Position numbers and translations under genes: made by a program. The notes beneath the pieces are model-generated. The model saw only the letters and a program-made list of their open reading frames with translations, made no database searches and had not been told where the DNA came from. A stretch of DNA of 64,000 nt, from positions 418,001 to 482,000 of the forward strand of contig JAIQFQ010000001.1 of the NCBI GenBank assembly GCA_020073245.1. Direction: 5' to 3'. This stretch comes from Terriglobia bacterium (GTDB taxonomy: Bacteria > Acidobacteriota > Thermoanaerobaculia > Thermoanaerobaculales > Thermoanaerobaculaceae). Of this stretch, positions 50,377 to 58,195 are shown one piece after another; within the stretch, counting starts at the first letter, position 1; each line of letters begins with the position of its first letter.

Positions 50377-52740
50377 ATGCAGCACCAGGCGGCCGCGCGT
50401 GCGCCATTCGATAGACTGTCCTTGGTGCCAAGGCGCGTGACGCTGCCGCTGGTCGTGCTGATCACGTTCTGGGCCGGGCTCTATCTTCCCCACTTGCTCG
50501 CGCGTCGGACCCTGCCAGCGCGCGATGTCTCGGCCACACAGATCCCGTGGCGAGTGGTGTGGCGGGACCAGGTGCTGGCGGGGCAACTTCCTCTCTGGGA
50601 CCCCAACTCCAACGGCGGCAGGCCGCTCCTCGCCAACCCCAACACGATGGCGGTCTATCCGGGGACGCTGCTGTTCCTGGTCATGACGCCGGAGGCAGCG
50701 GCAGGTTGGCACCTCGCGCTACATCACCTGCTCCTGTTGTTGGGGTGCTACCGCCTGGCCCGGCGAAGCGGCGCCGGATCCGCCGGGGCCGCAGTCGCGG
50801 CGGCTGCCGCGGGCACCTGCGGCATCGCCTGGTCCAGCCTGACGTTCCTCAATTTTCAGGCGTCCCTCGTGTGGACGGTCTGGGGTTTGGCAACCGTCAT
50901 TCCTCCTCCGGCGCCGGGGCGGCCAGCCCTCCGGCGAGCGCTCGCGGGCGGCGCTCTCATCGGACTCTCCTTCCTGGCCGGCGAACCGGTCACGGCCGCG
51001 TTCGGTGCGGCAGCGTGGAGCCTGATCGCACTATGGACGTGGCGCCCCCACCCCTGGCTCTACCTCGGCCCATTGGCAGGTGCCGCTGCGCTCGTCGCCG
51101 CACCTGTCCTTGTCCCCCTGCTCGCGGTGTTTCCGGAGACCGTCCGCGGCGCCCTCGAGCCCGCCCGCGGAGCTCTGTCAGCCGACGCGCTCGCCCCGAG
51201 GCGCTTCGTCGAGATCGTATTTCCCAACCTGCTCGGCGCCCCCCTGGGCGACTCTGCCTCGGGTTTCTGGGCGCGGCCCTCCTTCCCGTGGCAACGCTAC
51301 TACCCATTGATCTTTCTCGGCGCCATGCCTCTGCTCTGCCTCCCCTTCGCCAGGCGACACGGAAGAACACTCGCCCCCTGGTGGACAGTTGCGGCAATCG
51401 GCACCGTAGGTGCGATAGCTCTGGCGCCCGCTGCGGTCGCCAACCGCGTCCAGACTTTGCCCCCCCTCGGCTCGGTCCGGTACGCGATCAAGTTCCTGCT
51501 CCTCGTTGTGCCCGCCCTGCCACCTCTGGTGGCTGCGGGCTGGGAGTCCCTGACCAGGGCATGGGAGTCGGGAGGGCGTCGCTACGTTCGCGCGGTGGCG
51601 CTCGGAACACTCATGCTCTCACCGATGGCGATCGCCCCGAACAGGCTCCTGCGCCCGCTGCTCGCGGCGCTCTACCCTGCATCGCACACCGTTCTCTCGG
51701 AGACACCCACACCGGTATTGGCCCACGCCGCGCTAGCGGACTGGCTCGCGGTCGCCCTCCCGCCCGCCGTGGTTTCCCTGGCCGGGCCGATACCTGCCCT
51801 CGCCACGGCGGCAGCACTCGGCGCCAACCTCGTCGGGGGATCCGGAGTGCTGCTGTTTGACGGCGACGCGCGATGGGCCGCGGTGCCACCCGCACGCGCG
51901 GCACTTCGAGATCCAGCGGTCCTCGCCGTCCTGCAGGACCCCGAGCCGACGCCGCGGCTCGACTCGTCGCTGGAACGGTTTTGGGTCATGCACCAGGAGT
52001 TGGTTCCGGGATCGGGAACGCGCTGGGGTGTCCGATACGTCCTCACCCGCGGGCCCGATGGCCTCGAGCCGGTCAACCAGGAACTCCTGGCAAGCGCCAC
52101 GGCTCACATGAGTGTCGAAGAGCGAGCGCGGGTCGCAAGCGCCCTCGGAGCAACCGCAGTGATCTGCCGATCGTATCTTCCGGGTTGGCAAGGCACCTGG
52201 GTAGGCCGCCTGTGGGTCGGTGCCGTCGCGCGCCCCTCTGGAGCGGCCTACCTCGCGCGGCGCCTGCTGCCCGCCGACAGCATGTTGGCGGCCGCCACGC
52301 TCATGGCGTCCGCGGGCTTCCGGCCGGGCGAGGACGCCGTGGCGCCCGGAGGCGGAGGCGTAACGGCAGCAGGAGGAGGCTCAGCGCAGGAGCTCGGAGG
52401 ACCGCCTCACCGCCGACGCTTCGACGTCCAGGCCGATGGCCCTGGGTTGTTGGTGGTTCAGCAGAGCTTCATGAGGTGCTGGCGGGCCACCGTGGATGGC
52501 GCCACGGTTCGAACCGAGCCGGCGAACGGGGCTGCCACCGGCATCCGTGTGTCTGCGGGGCGCCACCGCGTCGAGCTCTTCCTCGACCCGACTCCCTACC
52601 GAATCGGCGTCGCCGGGCCGGTGCTGCTTCTCCTGATCGCCGGGCTCATCCGGAAGGCGGGCCCATCACAGGGCCCCGTGGCTGCCAGTGGTGCCGTGGG
52701 GCATAGCACCCAGGCCACCCGATCGGAGCCGCAACCGTGA
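50377..52740 (+). CDS. YfhO-like polytopic membrane protein, plus strand
   Basis: 787 aa from ATG 50377; the 1062-aa ORF in the track starts far too early, inside antisense of the pilins. No strong ribosome-binding site, so a nearby start such as the GTG around residue 18 is possible. The N-terminal region has RDVSATQIPWRVVWRDQVLAGQLPLWDPNSNGGRPLLANPN, the YfhO-like first loop. About 12 helices follow, and a C-terminal beta domain (VQQSFMRCWRATVDGATVRTE, GRHRVELFLDPTPY) ahead of the last helix. Same class as the 43.8-45.8 kb protein. Its last 95 bp are convergent-overlapping with wzt. Confidence 0.85.
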   Translation: MQHQAAARAPFDRLSLVPRRVTLPLVVLITFWAGLYLPHLLARRTLPARDVSATQIPWRVVWRDQVLAGQLPLWDPNSNGGRPLLANPNTMAVYPGTLLFLVMTPEAAAGWHLALHHLLLLLGCYRLARRSGAGSAGAAVAAAAAGTCGIAWSSLTFLNFQASLVWTVWGLATVIPPPAPGRPALRRALAGGALIGLSFLAGEPVTAAFGAAAWSLIALWTWRPHPWLYLGPLAGAAALVAAPVLVPLLAVFPETVRGALEPARGALSADALAPRRFVEIVFPNLLGAPLGDSASGFWARPSFPWQRYYPLIFLGAMPLLCLPFARRHGRTLAPWWTVAAIGTVGAIALAPAAVANRVQTLPPLGSVRYAIKFLLLVVPALPPLVAAGWESLTRAWESGGRRYVRAVALGTLMLSPMAIAPNRLLRPLLAALYPASHTVLSETPTPVLAHAALADWLAVALPPAVVSLAGPIPALATAAALGANLVGGSGVLLFDGDARWAAVPPARAALRDPAVLAVLQDPEPTPRLDSSLERFWVMHQELVPGSGTRWGVRYVLTRGPDGLEPVNQELLASATAHMSVEERARVASALGATAVICRSYLPGWQGTWVGRLWVGAVARPSGAAYLARRLLPADSMLAAATLMASAGFRPGEDAVAPGGGGVTAAGGGSAQELGGPPHRRRFDVQADGPGLLVVQQSFMRCWRATVDGATVRTEPANGAATGIRVSAGRHRVELFLDPTPYRIGVAGPVLLLLIAGLIRKAGPSQGPVAASGAVGHSTQATRSEPQP

Positions 52741-53884
52741 ACGACAATACCTCGCACGCGTAGTCGTAGGCGAGCCCGTTCTTGGCGTGGACCGCGGCGT
52801 CCACGACATACCGGCCCGGAGCCAGCTCAAGGCGGGGAAACTCGAGGGTGATCTGCCCGTCGCCGGCGAGACGCTCCGGCCGCCATCCGTCAAGGTCGGT
52901 GTTGGTGCCGAAGACGTGGGTGCCATCCTCACGACGGATCGCCACACCAAACACGAAGTCCTCCTGGGGTATCCGGACCGCATAGGAGATGCGAATTTCG
53001 GCAGGCTCGCCGCTGACGAGCAGACGCAGCGGTCTGCCGCCAACGTCCAGCAGCTCGACGCTTTCCAGCGCCACTGCGCCGTTCCCCCACCGCCGAGAGC
53101 TGCCACCTGCGGCTTCACCGCCCGCTTCGTCACTTGCAACGTCCGAGCGATAACGCGCCACCGCCGCACCGGCTGCTCCGGTCAGCACGGGTGTGCCACC
53201 CTTCAGATAGAGCGCACGCTGGGCGAGCTGCTCGACCAACGCCAGATCGTGGCTCACGAGGAGGATCGCGGTGCCGCGTCGCTGGAGCCGAGCGATCCGC
53301 TCGAGACAGCGATGGGCGAAAGCCTCGTCGCCCACGGCGAGGATCTCGTCCACCACGAGCACATCAGGCTCGACCACCACGGCCACCGAGAAGCCGAGCC
53401 TGACGTACATCCCGGATGAGTACGTCTTCACGGGGAGATCGATGAAAGGCTCGATCCCGGAGAACGCGATGATCTCGGGAAGGCGGCGAATCACCTCGGT
53501 GCGTGACAGCCCGAGCATCATGCCGTTGATGATGGCGTTGTCACGCCCCGAGATCTCCGGATGAAAACCTGCACCCAGCTCGATGAGGGCCGTGACCCGG
53601 CCCGCAACTTCGACCGTGCCCTCCGTGGGTCGGAGAATTCCGGCCACAAGCTTGAGCAGGGTGGATTTTCCCGAACCGTTCGGCCCGATCACCGCGAACG
53701 TCTCGCCCGGCGGGATCTCCAGGTCCACACCCGAGAGCGCGAGAAACCCCTGCTGCTCCTGCTGCGCACGCCACAACTCACCGTGCAGCAGGGCGCCCTT
53801 CAGCGAGTGCAGCCGCCCTCGCCGCGTCAGCGGAGGGTAGTTCTTCGAGACCCCCATGAGCCGGATCGCGGGCGCGGTGCTCAC
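52646..53884 (-). CDS. wzt: ABC transporter ATPase for polysaccharide export (Wzt-like)
   Basis: 412 aa from GTG 53884, overlapping the permease stop. Walker A GPNGSGKSTLLKL, signature YSSGMYVRLGFSVAV (TagH/Wzt type), Walker B VLVVDEILAVGD, H-loop VSHDLAL. GRVTALIELGAGFHPEISGRDN is diagnostic of O-antigen/teichoic-acid exporters. A C-terminal domain from about residue 265 (RPLRLLVSGEPAEIRISYAV, EDFVFGVAIRREDG) is the Wzt carbohydrate-binding fold that recognises a finished glycan. Works with the Wzm-type permease just upstream. Confidence 0.95.
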   Translation of the reverse strand: MSTAPAIRLMGVSKNYPPLTRRGRLHSLKGALLHGELWRAQQEQQGFLALSGVDLEIPPGETFAVIGPNGSGKSTLLKLVAGILRPTEGTVEVAGRVTALIELGAGFHPEISGRDNAIINGMMLGLSRTEVIRRLPEIIAFSGIEPFIDLPVKTYSSGMYVRLGFSVAVVVEPDVLVVDEILAVGDEAFAHRCLERIARLQRRGTAILLVSHDLALVEQLAQRALYLKGGTPVLTGAAGAAVARYRSDVASDEAGGEAAGGSSRRWGNGAVALESVELLDVGGRPLRLLVSGEPAEIRISYAVRIPQEDFVFGVAIRREDGTHVFGTNTDLDGWRPERLAGDGQITLEFPRLELAPGRYVVDAAVHAKNGLAYDYACEVLSFTVAAPIGWPGCYAPRHHWQPRGPVMGPPSG

Positions 53885-54699
53885 ACCGTCTCCGCGATGG
53901 TCTCGCGCAGGCGCGAGAAGATCCAGGTTCCCACGAACCAGAAGATGAGCGCGACCGCGGTGGCCCACGCCCACGTCACCAGGGAGGGGACCTCGCCGAG
54001 GAGCACGACATCCCGGTATACCTGGATCAGCGGCGTCACCGGGTTCGCCTGGATCATCCGATGGAGGATAGGCACGCGGACCTGGTCCAGCGTGTAGATG
54101 ATCGGAGTCGCGAAGAAGAAAAGGTTGAGCATGTTATGGAGAAGGTCCTTGAGGTCTCGAAAGTGGACGGCGAGTGCCGCCACCGCGAGGGCGAGGCCAC
54201 CCACAGCCAGGACCCAGACAAGCAGAGCGAACGGCAGCAGCACCACCGTCCACGGAAAGCGAACCAGCCCCATCCCCGCCACCACCGCGGTGCCCGCCAG
54301 CAAGATCGGCAGCGCCAGCAGGTGGTGGACGAGGTGCGATAGAACCGTCACGGCCGGGAACACCTCCGGCGGGCAGACCACCTTGCGGAGGAGCGGGCCG
54401 TTGTCCGAGAGGACGATGGCCGCGTCCAGCAGCGCTCCTGACCCAAAGAGCCACGGCAGCAGACCCGAAAACAGGAGGAGCGGGTATGGGAACGCGCTCG
54501 TTGCCCGCGCGGGGATTACGTAGGTGAACACCGCCGTGTAGATCCCGAGCAGCAGCAAGGGATTGAGGAGCGACCAGAGGTATCCGAGAAATGTCCCCCG
54601 ATAGCGAGCCTTGAGCTCGCGCGCGACGAGCACGCCCACGAGGGCACGATTGCGGTAGAGAGACAGGAAGATCCCATCCCTCATCGGGCCGGAACTCAC
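53881..54699 (-). CDS. wzm: ABC-2 permease for polysaccharide export (Wzm-like)
   Basis: 272 aa from GTG 54699 (MSSGPMRDG when read as Met), overlapping the upstream stop. Six hydrophobic helices; cytoplasmic start RNRALVGVLVARELKARYRGTFLGYLWSLLNPL is typical of Wzm/TagG/RfbA permeases. Later motifs include FPYPLLLFSGLLPWLFGSGAL and HFRDLKDLLHNMLNLFFFATPIIY. Moves undecaprenyl-linked glycan across the inner membrane together with the ATPase encoded next. Confidence 0.95.
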   Translation of the reverse strand: MSSGPMRDGIFLSLYRNRALVGVLVARELKARYRGTFLGYLWSLLNPLLLLGIYTAVFTYVIPARATSAFPYPLLLFSGLLPWLFGSGALLDAAIVLSDNGPLLRKVVCPPEVFPAVTVLSHLVHHLLALPILLAGTAVVAGMGLVRFPWTVVLLPFALLVWVLAVGGLALAVAALAVHFRDLKDLLHNMLNLFFFATPIIYTLDQVRVPILHRMIQANPVTPLIQVYRDVVLLGEVPSLVTWAWATAVALIFWFVGTWIFSRLRETIAETV

Positions 54700-55823
54700 G
54701 CCCCACCTCCTGCCCGGCGCTCCTTCTCCAGGAACGAGTCAAAGTCCTCCACCTTGCCGCCGTGGATCCAGTGGTTCCTGAGTGCGCGTCGGATGTCGCC
54801 GTCCTCGGTGAAAGCGATTGGGCCCATCACCCCGACCGTGCCGGATAGCGCACGCAAGCGCTGCGCAACCGAGGATCCGGAGGACTCCTGCAGACCCCTG
54901 AGCGAGGCCAGGAGGGCGAGGGCAGCGTCGTACCCGTGCGCGGCGTAGATGTCGGGGAACAGGTTGTAGGTTGCCTTGTACCGGCTGACGAAGGACCGAA
55001 CCGGCTCGTCGCGCGACGTCACGTCGAGGCTCGCCAGCGGGAAGAACACTCCCTCCGCGGGGGACGCGGCCCGCGCGAGCAGCGACCCGGCAGAGAACGC
55101 CGATGTGGTGCAGATCGTTCCACGAAAGCCGAGGTTGCGAAGGAGTCGAAGCGCCCCGAGGATCGCCTCGCCGTAGCCGCAGATGTAGACGCCGTCGGGC
55201 GGGTGCCTGGCAATCATCTCGCGCACCTGTCCCTGCCAGCCACTCTCGTCCAGGCGAACGGAACCCGTGATCCTGCCACCGCGGCTGGTCAGCTCCCCGA
55301 CGAACACCGGAAGCAACCCGCGGGTGTAGTCGTTGTCCTCCTGGAGCACGAAGACGGTCCGCGTGCCGCGTGTCAGCACCAGGAAATCCGCTGCTTTGAC
55401 GCCCTCGAGCTCGTCGGAGGGATAGACACGGAAGAAGAACCGCGTGCGGCGTGCAAGGTCCGGGGCCGACGCGGATGGTGAGAGCAGGACGCATCCCATT
55501 CGGTCGGCCACGGGGATCAGGGCCTTGGCCTCAGCCGAGGTGACACCGCCGATGACGGCCACCGCGCCCGTTTCGAAGAGCGCCTCGGCCGCGCTTGCCG
55601 CGCGCGCCGGGTCCGACCCGGAGTCTCGGTAGAGGACCTCGAGGCCCAGAGGTGCCGTCCGCCTCGCCAGTGCGTCGTCAAATGCGAGCTTGACGCCGCT
55701 CTTGACCGAGGCGCCGTAGATCCCGGCATCGCCGGTCTCGGGGATCACCACCCCGATCCGGAGGCGTGCGTTGCAGCCGCCGACGGTCACCAGCACCGCC
55801 AGCGCGGCGGCTTGCCGCATCAT
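54696..55823 (-). CDS. ANF/LivJ-type periplasmic-binding lipoprotein
   Basis: 375 aa from ATG 55823 (GGGAGGAG upstream). Short signal ending VGGC gives a lipoprotein. The type 1 periplasmic-binding fold of branched-chain amino acid receptors is clear: RIGVVIPETGDAGIYGASVKSGVKLAFDDA, VIGGVTSAEAKALIPVADRMGCVLLSPSASAP, VFVLQEDNDYTRGLLPVF, YAAHGYDAALALLASL. No LivHMGF transporter genes are present; instead it is coupled by a 4-bp overlap to the glycan exporter genes. It may sense or deliver a ligand for polysaccharide export or assembly. Ligand unknown. Confidence 0.9.
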   Translation of the reverse strand: MMRQAAALAVLVTVGGCNARLRIGVVIPETGDAGIYGASVKSGVKLAFDDALARRTAPLGLEVLYRDSGSDPARAASAAEALFETGAVAVIGGVTSAEAKALIPVADRMGCVLLSPSASAPDLARRTRFFFRVYPSDELEGVKAADFLVLTRGTRTVFVLQEDNDYTRGLLPVFVGELTSRGGRITGSVRLDESGWQGQVREMIARHPPDGVYICGYGEAILGALRLLRNLGFRGTICTTSAFSAGSLLARAASPAEGVFFPLASLDVTSRDEPVRSFVSRYKATYNLFPDIYAAHGYDAALALLASLRGLQESSGSSVAQRLRALSGTVGVMGPIAFTEDGDIRRALRNHWIHGGKVEDFDSFLEKERRAGGGA

Positions 55824-55972
55824 CGAACTCCTCCCACCGCCACGTCCACGAGCGCATCGCCCCGGACACCCAGGCTAATCGGAGGGTAGAGAGAACGCCT
55901 GTCGCCGTCAACTTGGTGGCTGCGACCCCGAAGCAGGTGCGGGACCGCGCGACGCGCGAGGTCCCGTCTCAC
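55820..55972 (-). CDS. possible small protein between manC and the binding lipoprotein
   Basis: A minus-strand frame is open from 56110 to a TGA (55820-55822) that overlaps the lipoprotein ATG in the same ATGA manner as the other genes of this operon. The listed extent starts at the only conventional start in frame, GTG 55972 (50 aa, MRRDLARRAVPHLLRG...). Upstream the frame still reads protein-like (DEAFRPPTRIFDTKAVVEFL) but has no ATG, GTG or TTG. AGGAGGAGG sits at the manC stop, about where a ribosome-binding site for the longer form would lie. Function unknown; may be spurious or damaged. Confidence 0.35.
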   Translation of the reverse strand: MRRDLARRAVPHLLRGRSHQVDGDRRSLYPPISLGVRGDALVDVAVGGVR

Positions 55973-56097
55973 GTCGTGGGCCGTCTCCCCGGAGGAGGAT
56001 CGGGGCGACGCCTCTGCAGCCTCCAGGAATTCGACGACTGCCTTCGTGTCGAAGATTCTCGTGGGCGGCCGAAACGCCTCGTCCGGTCGCCCTCCTC

Positions 56098-57192
56098 CTA
56101 GAGGATCTCGTCACGGCCTTCACTGCGGAGCTTTTCGACGAGTTCCTTGACCCGTTGTACCTGGTCTCGCGGCACCACCAGTACGGCGTCACGCGTCGCC
56201 ACCACGACGAGATCGTGCACGCCCACGGTGGCCACGAGCGGGCCGTCGGAGATCAGGACCGAACGTTCGCTGTCGACGGCCACGACGTCGCCGAACGCGA
56301 CACCATCTTGGGACGAGGGCAGTACCTCGGAGAGCCCGCCCCACGACCCGACGTCAGACCAGGCGAAATCCACGCCGACCGCCCAGACAGGTGTCGCTTT
56401 CTCCATCACGCCGAAGTCCACCGAGACCCGCTGCAGGGCGGGGTAGTGGCGCTGCAGCGCCTCGGGCTCACCGACCGTGTCGGTGGCGCCCATGAGCCCG
56501 TCGAGGCCTGCCGCCAGTCCGGGGAGATGCTCCCGAATGGCAGCCTCGATCGCCTTCACCGTCCACGCAAACATCCCCGAGTTCCAACGGAAGTTGCCGG
56601 CCGCAAGGAACTCCTCGGCCATGGCCTTGTCGGGCTTTTCAACGAAGCGTCGCACTACATGGACCTCGTGGGCACCTGCCGCACCGGTGAGCTCTCCCAT
56701 CTCGATGTACCCGAAACCCGTCTCGGGCCGCGTGGGCCGCAGAGCCAGGGTCACGAGACCTCCACGCGCGAACGCCGTTGCAGCCGCCGCCGACAGCGCC
56801 GACCGCAGCGCGACCCCATCCGGGATCAGGTGGTCGGCCGGAACCACCAGCATGACCGCCCCCGGCGCCGTGCGGGCGAGCCGCCACGCCACCCATCCGA
56901 CGCAGGCGGCGGTGTCCCGCCCTTCAGGCTCGGCCAGCACGTTCTCGCGAGGCAGCCGAGGGAGCTCCGCTCGAACCGCCTCGACGACCTCCTGCGACGT
57001 CACCACCAGCGTGCGTCCGGGAGCCACGAGCGGGCTCAGGCGGTCGACGGTCGCAGAGAGAAGCGATCGGCCCTGAGCGAAGGGGAGGAGCTGTTTGGGC
57101 CGGGACCGGCGGGAGAGCGGCCAGAACCGCGTCCCGGCGCCTCCGGCCATCACCAGTGCAAAAAGCGGAGCGCCATCAGCCGAAGAAGTCAT
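56098..57192 (-). CDS. manC: mannose-1-phosphate guanylyltransferase
   Basis: 364 aa. Nucleotidyltransferase signature LVMAGGAGTRFWPLSRRSRPKQLLPF; then VPADHLIPDG, the mannose-specific RPTRPETGFGYIEMG and FVEKPDKAMAEEFLAAG, NSGMFAWTVKAIEA and the closing FAWSDVGSWGGLSEVL. It lacks the C-terminal isomerase domain of bifunctional enzymes. Produces GDP-mannose from mannose-1-phosphate and GTP, feeding the GT4 enzymes of the locus. It overlaps the preceding phosphatase gene by 17 bp. Confidence 0.95.
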   Translation of the reverse strand: MTSSADGAPLFALVMAGGAGTRFWPLSRRSRPKQLLPFAQGRSLLSATVDRLSPLVAPGRTLVVTSQEVVEAVRAELPRLPRENVLAEPEGRDTAACVGWVAWRLARTAPGAVMLVVPADHLIPDGVALRSALSAAAATAFARGGLVTLALRPTRPETGFGYIEMGELTGAAGAHEVHVVRRFVEKPDKAMAEEFLAAGNFRWNSGMFAWTVKAIEAAIREHLPGLAAGLDGLMGATDTVGEPEALQRHYPALQRVSVDFGVMEKATPVWAVGVDFAWSDVGSWGGLSEVLPSSQDGVAFGDVVAVDSERSVLISDGPLVATVGVHDLVVVATRDAVLVVPRDQVQRVKELVEKLRSEGRDEIL

Positions 57193-57886
57193 AGAGCCCC
57201 CGCAAGTCGGTCACCCGGACGTATCCGTTGCCGAAGATCCCCGCGCGATCCACGAGCACCGCCCGCATCCCCGCGCTCTCGGCTCCCCTGTAGTCGTCGA
57301 GCGGCGAATCTCCAACGTGCAGGCACCACGCCGGCTCGAGGCTGAGGCGCATCGCGGCGCGACGAAAGATCTCGGTGCCAGGCTTCTCGACGCCCTCGAG
57401 GGCGGAGACCAGCACCTCGTCGAAGAACCCCGCGAGACCGAGGCGCTCGAGGAGCACCGGAAGGCGTGAGTCCCAGTTCGACACGACGGCCAGGCGCACG
57501 TCGTATGACCGCAACCGGCCGAGCACCTCCGCCACCTCAGGGTAGACGTGCCATAGCCCCGGGTTCGCGAACGCATCCATCAGCTCCGTCAGGGCCGACT
57601 CCCAGGGTGCCGGGTGACCGAGTTGGTCAAGAACGCGCCGAACGAACTCGCCCCACCACTCCCATTCGCTCCCCTTGAAGTGGTGGTAGCGATCGAGCCC
57701 TCGCGGGTGGAGCTGCGTGAGGTCCGACCAGACCCGCTGGAACACCGGCGAGACCTGGTCGGCCGTCACCGGACAACCCAGGCGGGAGAGCACCGTTGCG
57801 TACACCTCGGGCGCACCGGGGCGAGACTCGAATAGCGTCCCACCCACGTCGAAGAGCACCGCCTGTGGGGAATTGCCGTCCGCCAC
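57176..57886 (-). CDS. HAD-superfamily hydrolase
   Basis: 236 aa from GTG 57886, with GGAGG 9 bp upstream. HAD motif I is AVLFDVGGTLFE (nucleophile Asp; the second Asp of DxD is Gly, as in the HDHD3/DREG-2 branch). Motif II is VVSNWDSR, the motif III lysine is in GVEKPGTEIFRRA, and motif IV is HVGDSPLDDYRGA. A helical cap lies between I and II. Probably a small-molecule phosphatase; as first gene of the manC operon it may act on a sugar phosphate, but the family is broad. Confidence 0.88.
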   Translation of the reverse strand: MADGNSPQAVLFDVGGTLFESRPGAPEVYATVLSRLGCPVTADQVSPVFQRVWSDLTQLHPRGLDRYHHFKGSEWEWWGEFVRRVLDQLGHPAPWESALTELMDAFANPGLWHVYPEVAEVLGRLRSYDVRLAVVSNWDSRLPVLLERLGLAGFFDEVLVSALEGVEKPGTEIFRRAAMRLSLEPAWCLHVGDSPLDDYRGAESAGMRAVLVDRAGIFGNGYVRVTDLRGLYDFFG

Positions 57887-57952
57887 CCGAGGTTGCCTCC
57901 CACGTCGGTCCGACGCGCTATTCTACGCGCGACGGCACACACTGGAGGGTCG

Positions 57953-58195
57953 ATGCGCATCACCTGCAACCGCTGCGGCCAGGCCAGCGACGCTCTGACG
58001 CAACCGCCGATGCCCACCGCACTGGGCGGTGAGATCCAGGCGAGCATCTGCCCGGCGTGCTGGCGCGAGTGGCTCGGAACTCAGGTGATGCTGATCAACG
58101 AGTATCGTTTCAACCTCATGGACCCGGAAGCGCGCCGGACCCTCGAAGGGCAGATGCGCGCCTTCCTGAAACTGCCGTCCCAACGCCCGGAGTGA
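57953..58195 (+). CDS. yggX: YggX-like Fe(II)-trafficking/oxidative protection protein
   Basis: 80 aa from ATG 57953 with GGAGGGT upstream. The pattern LGGEIQASICPACWREWLGTQVMLINEYRFN closely follows E. coli YggX (LGKRIY...W..WQ.KQTMLINEKKLN). Unlike E. coli YggX, it opens with CNRCGQ and has a further CPAC pair, which could bind a metal. YggX protects iron-sulfur clusters from oxidation. Coupled by GTGA overlap to a glycerate kinase gene. A TATTCT -10-like sequence lies at 57919-57924. Confidence 0.85.
   Translation: MRITCNRCGQASDALTQPPMPTALGGEIQASICPACWREWLGTQVMLINEYRFNLMDPEARRTLEGQMRAFLKLPSQRPE

Noticed and set aside
55908-56192. 94-aa minus ORF in the manC-lipoprotein gap
   Set aside because: Overlaps the end of manC in another frame and is Arg/Ser-rich. 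The alternative frame ending with the lipoprotein start is the better candidate.
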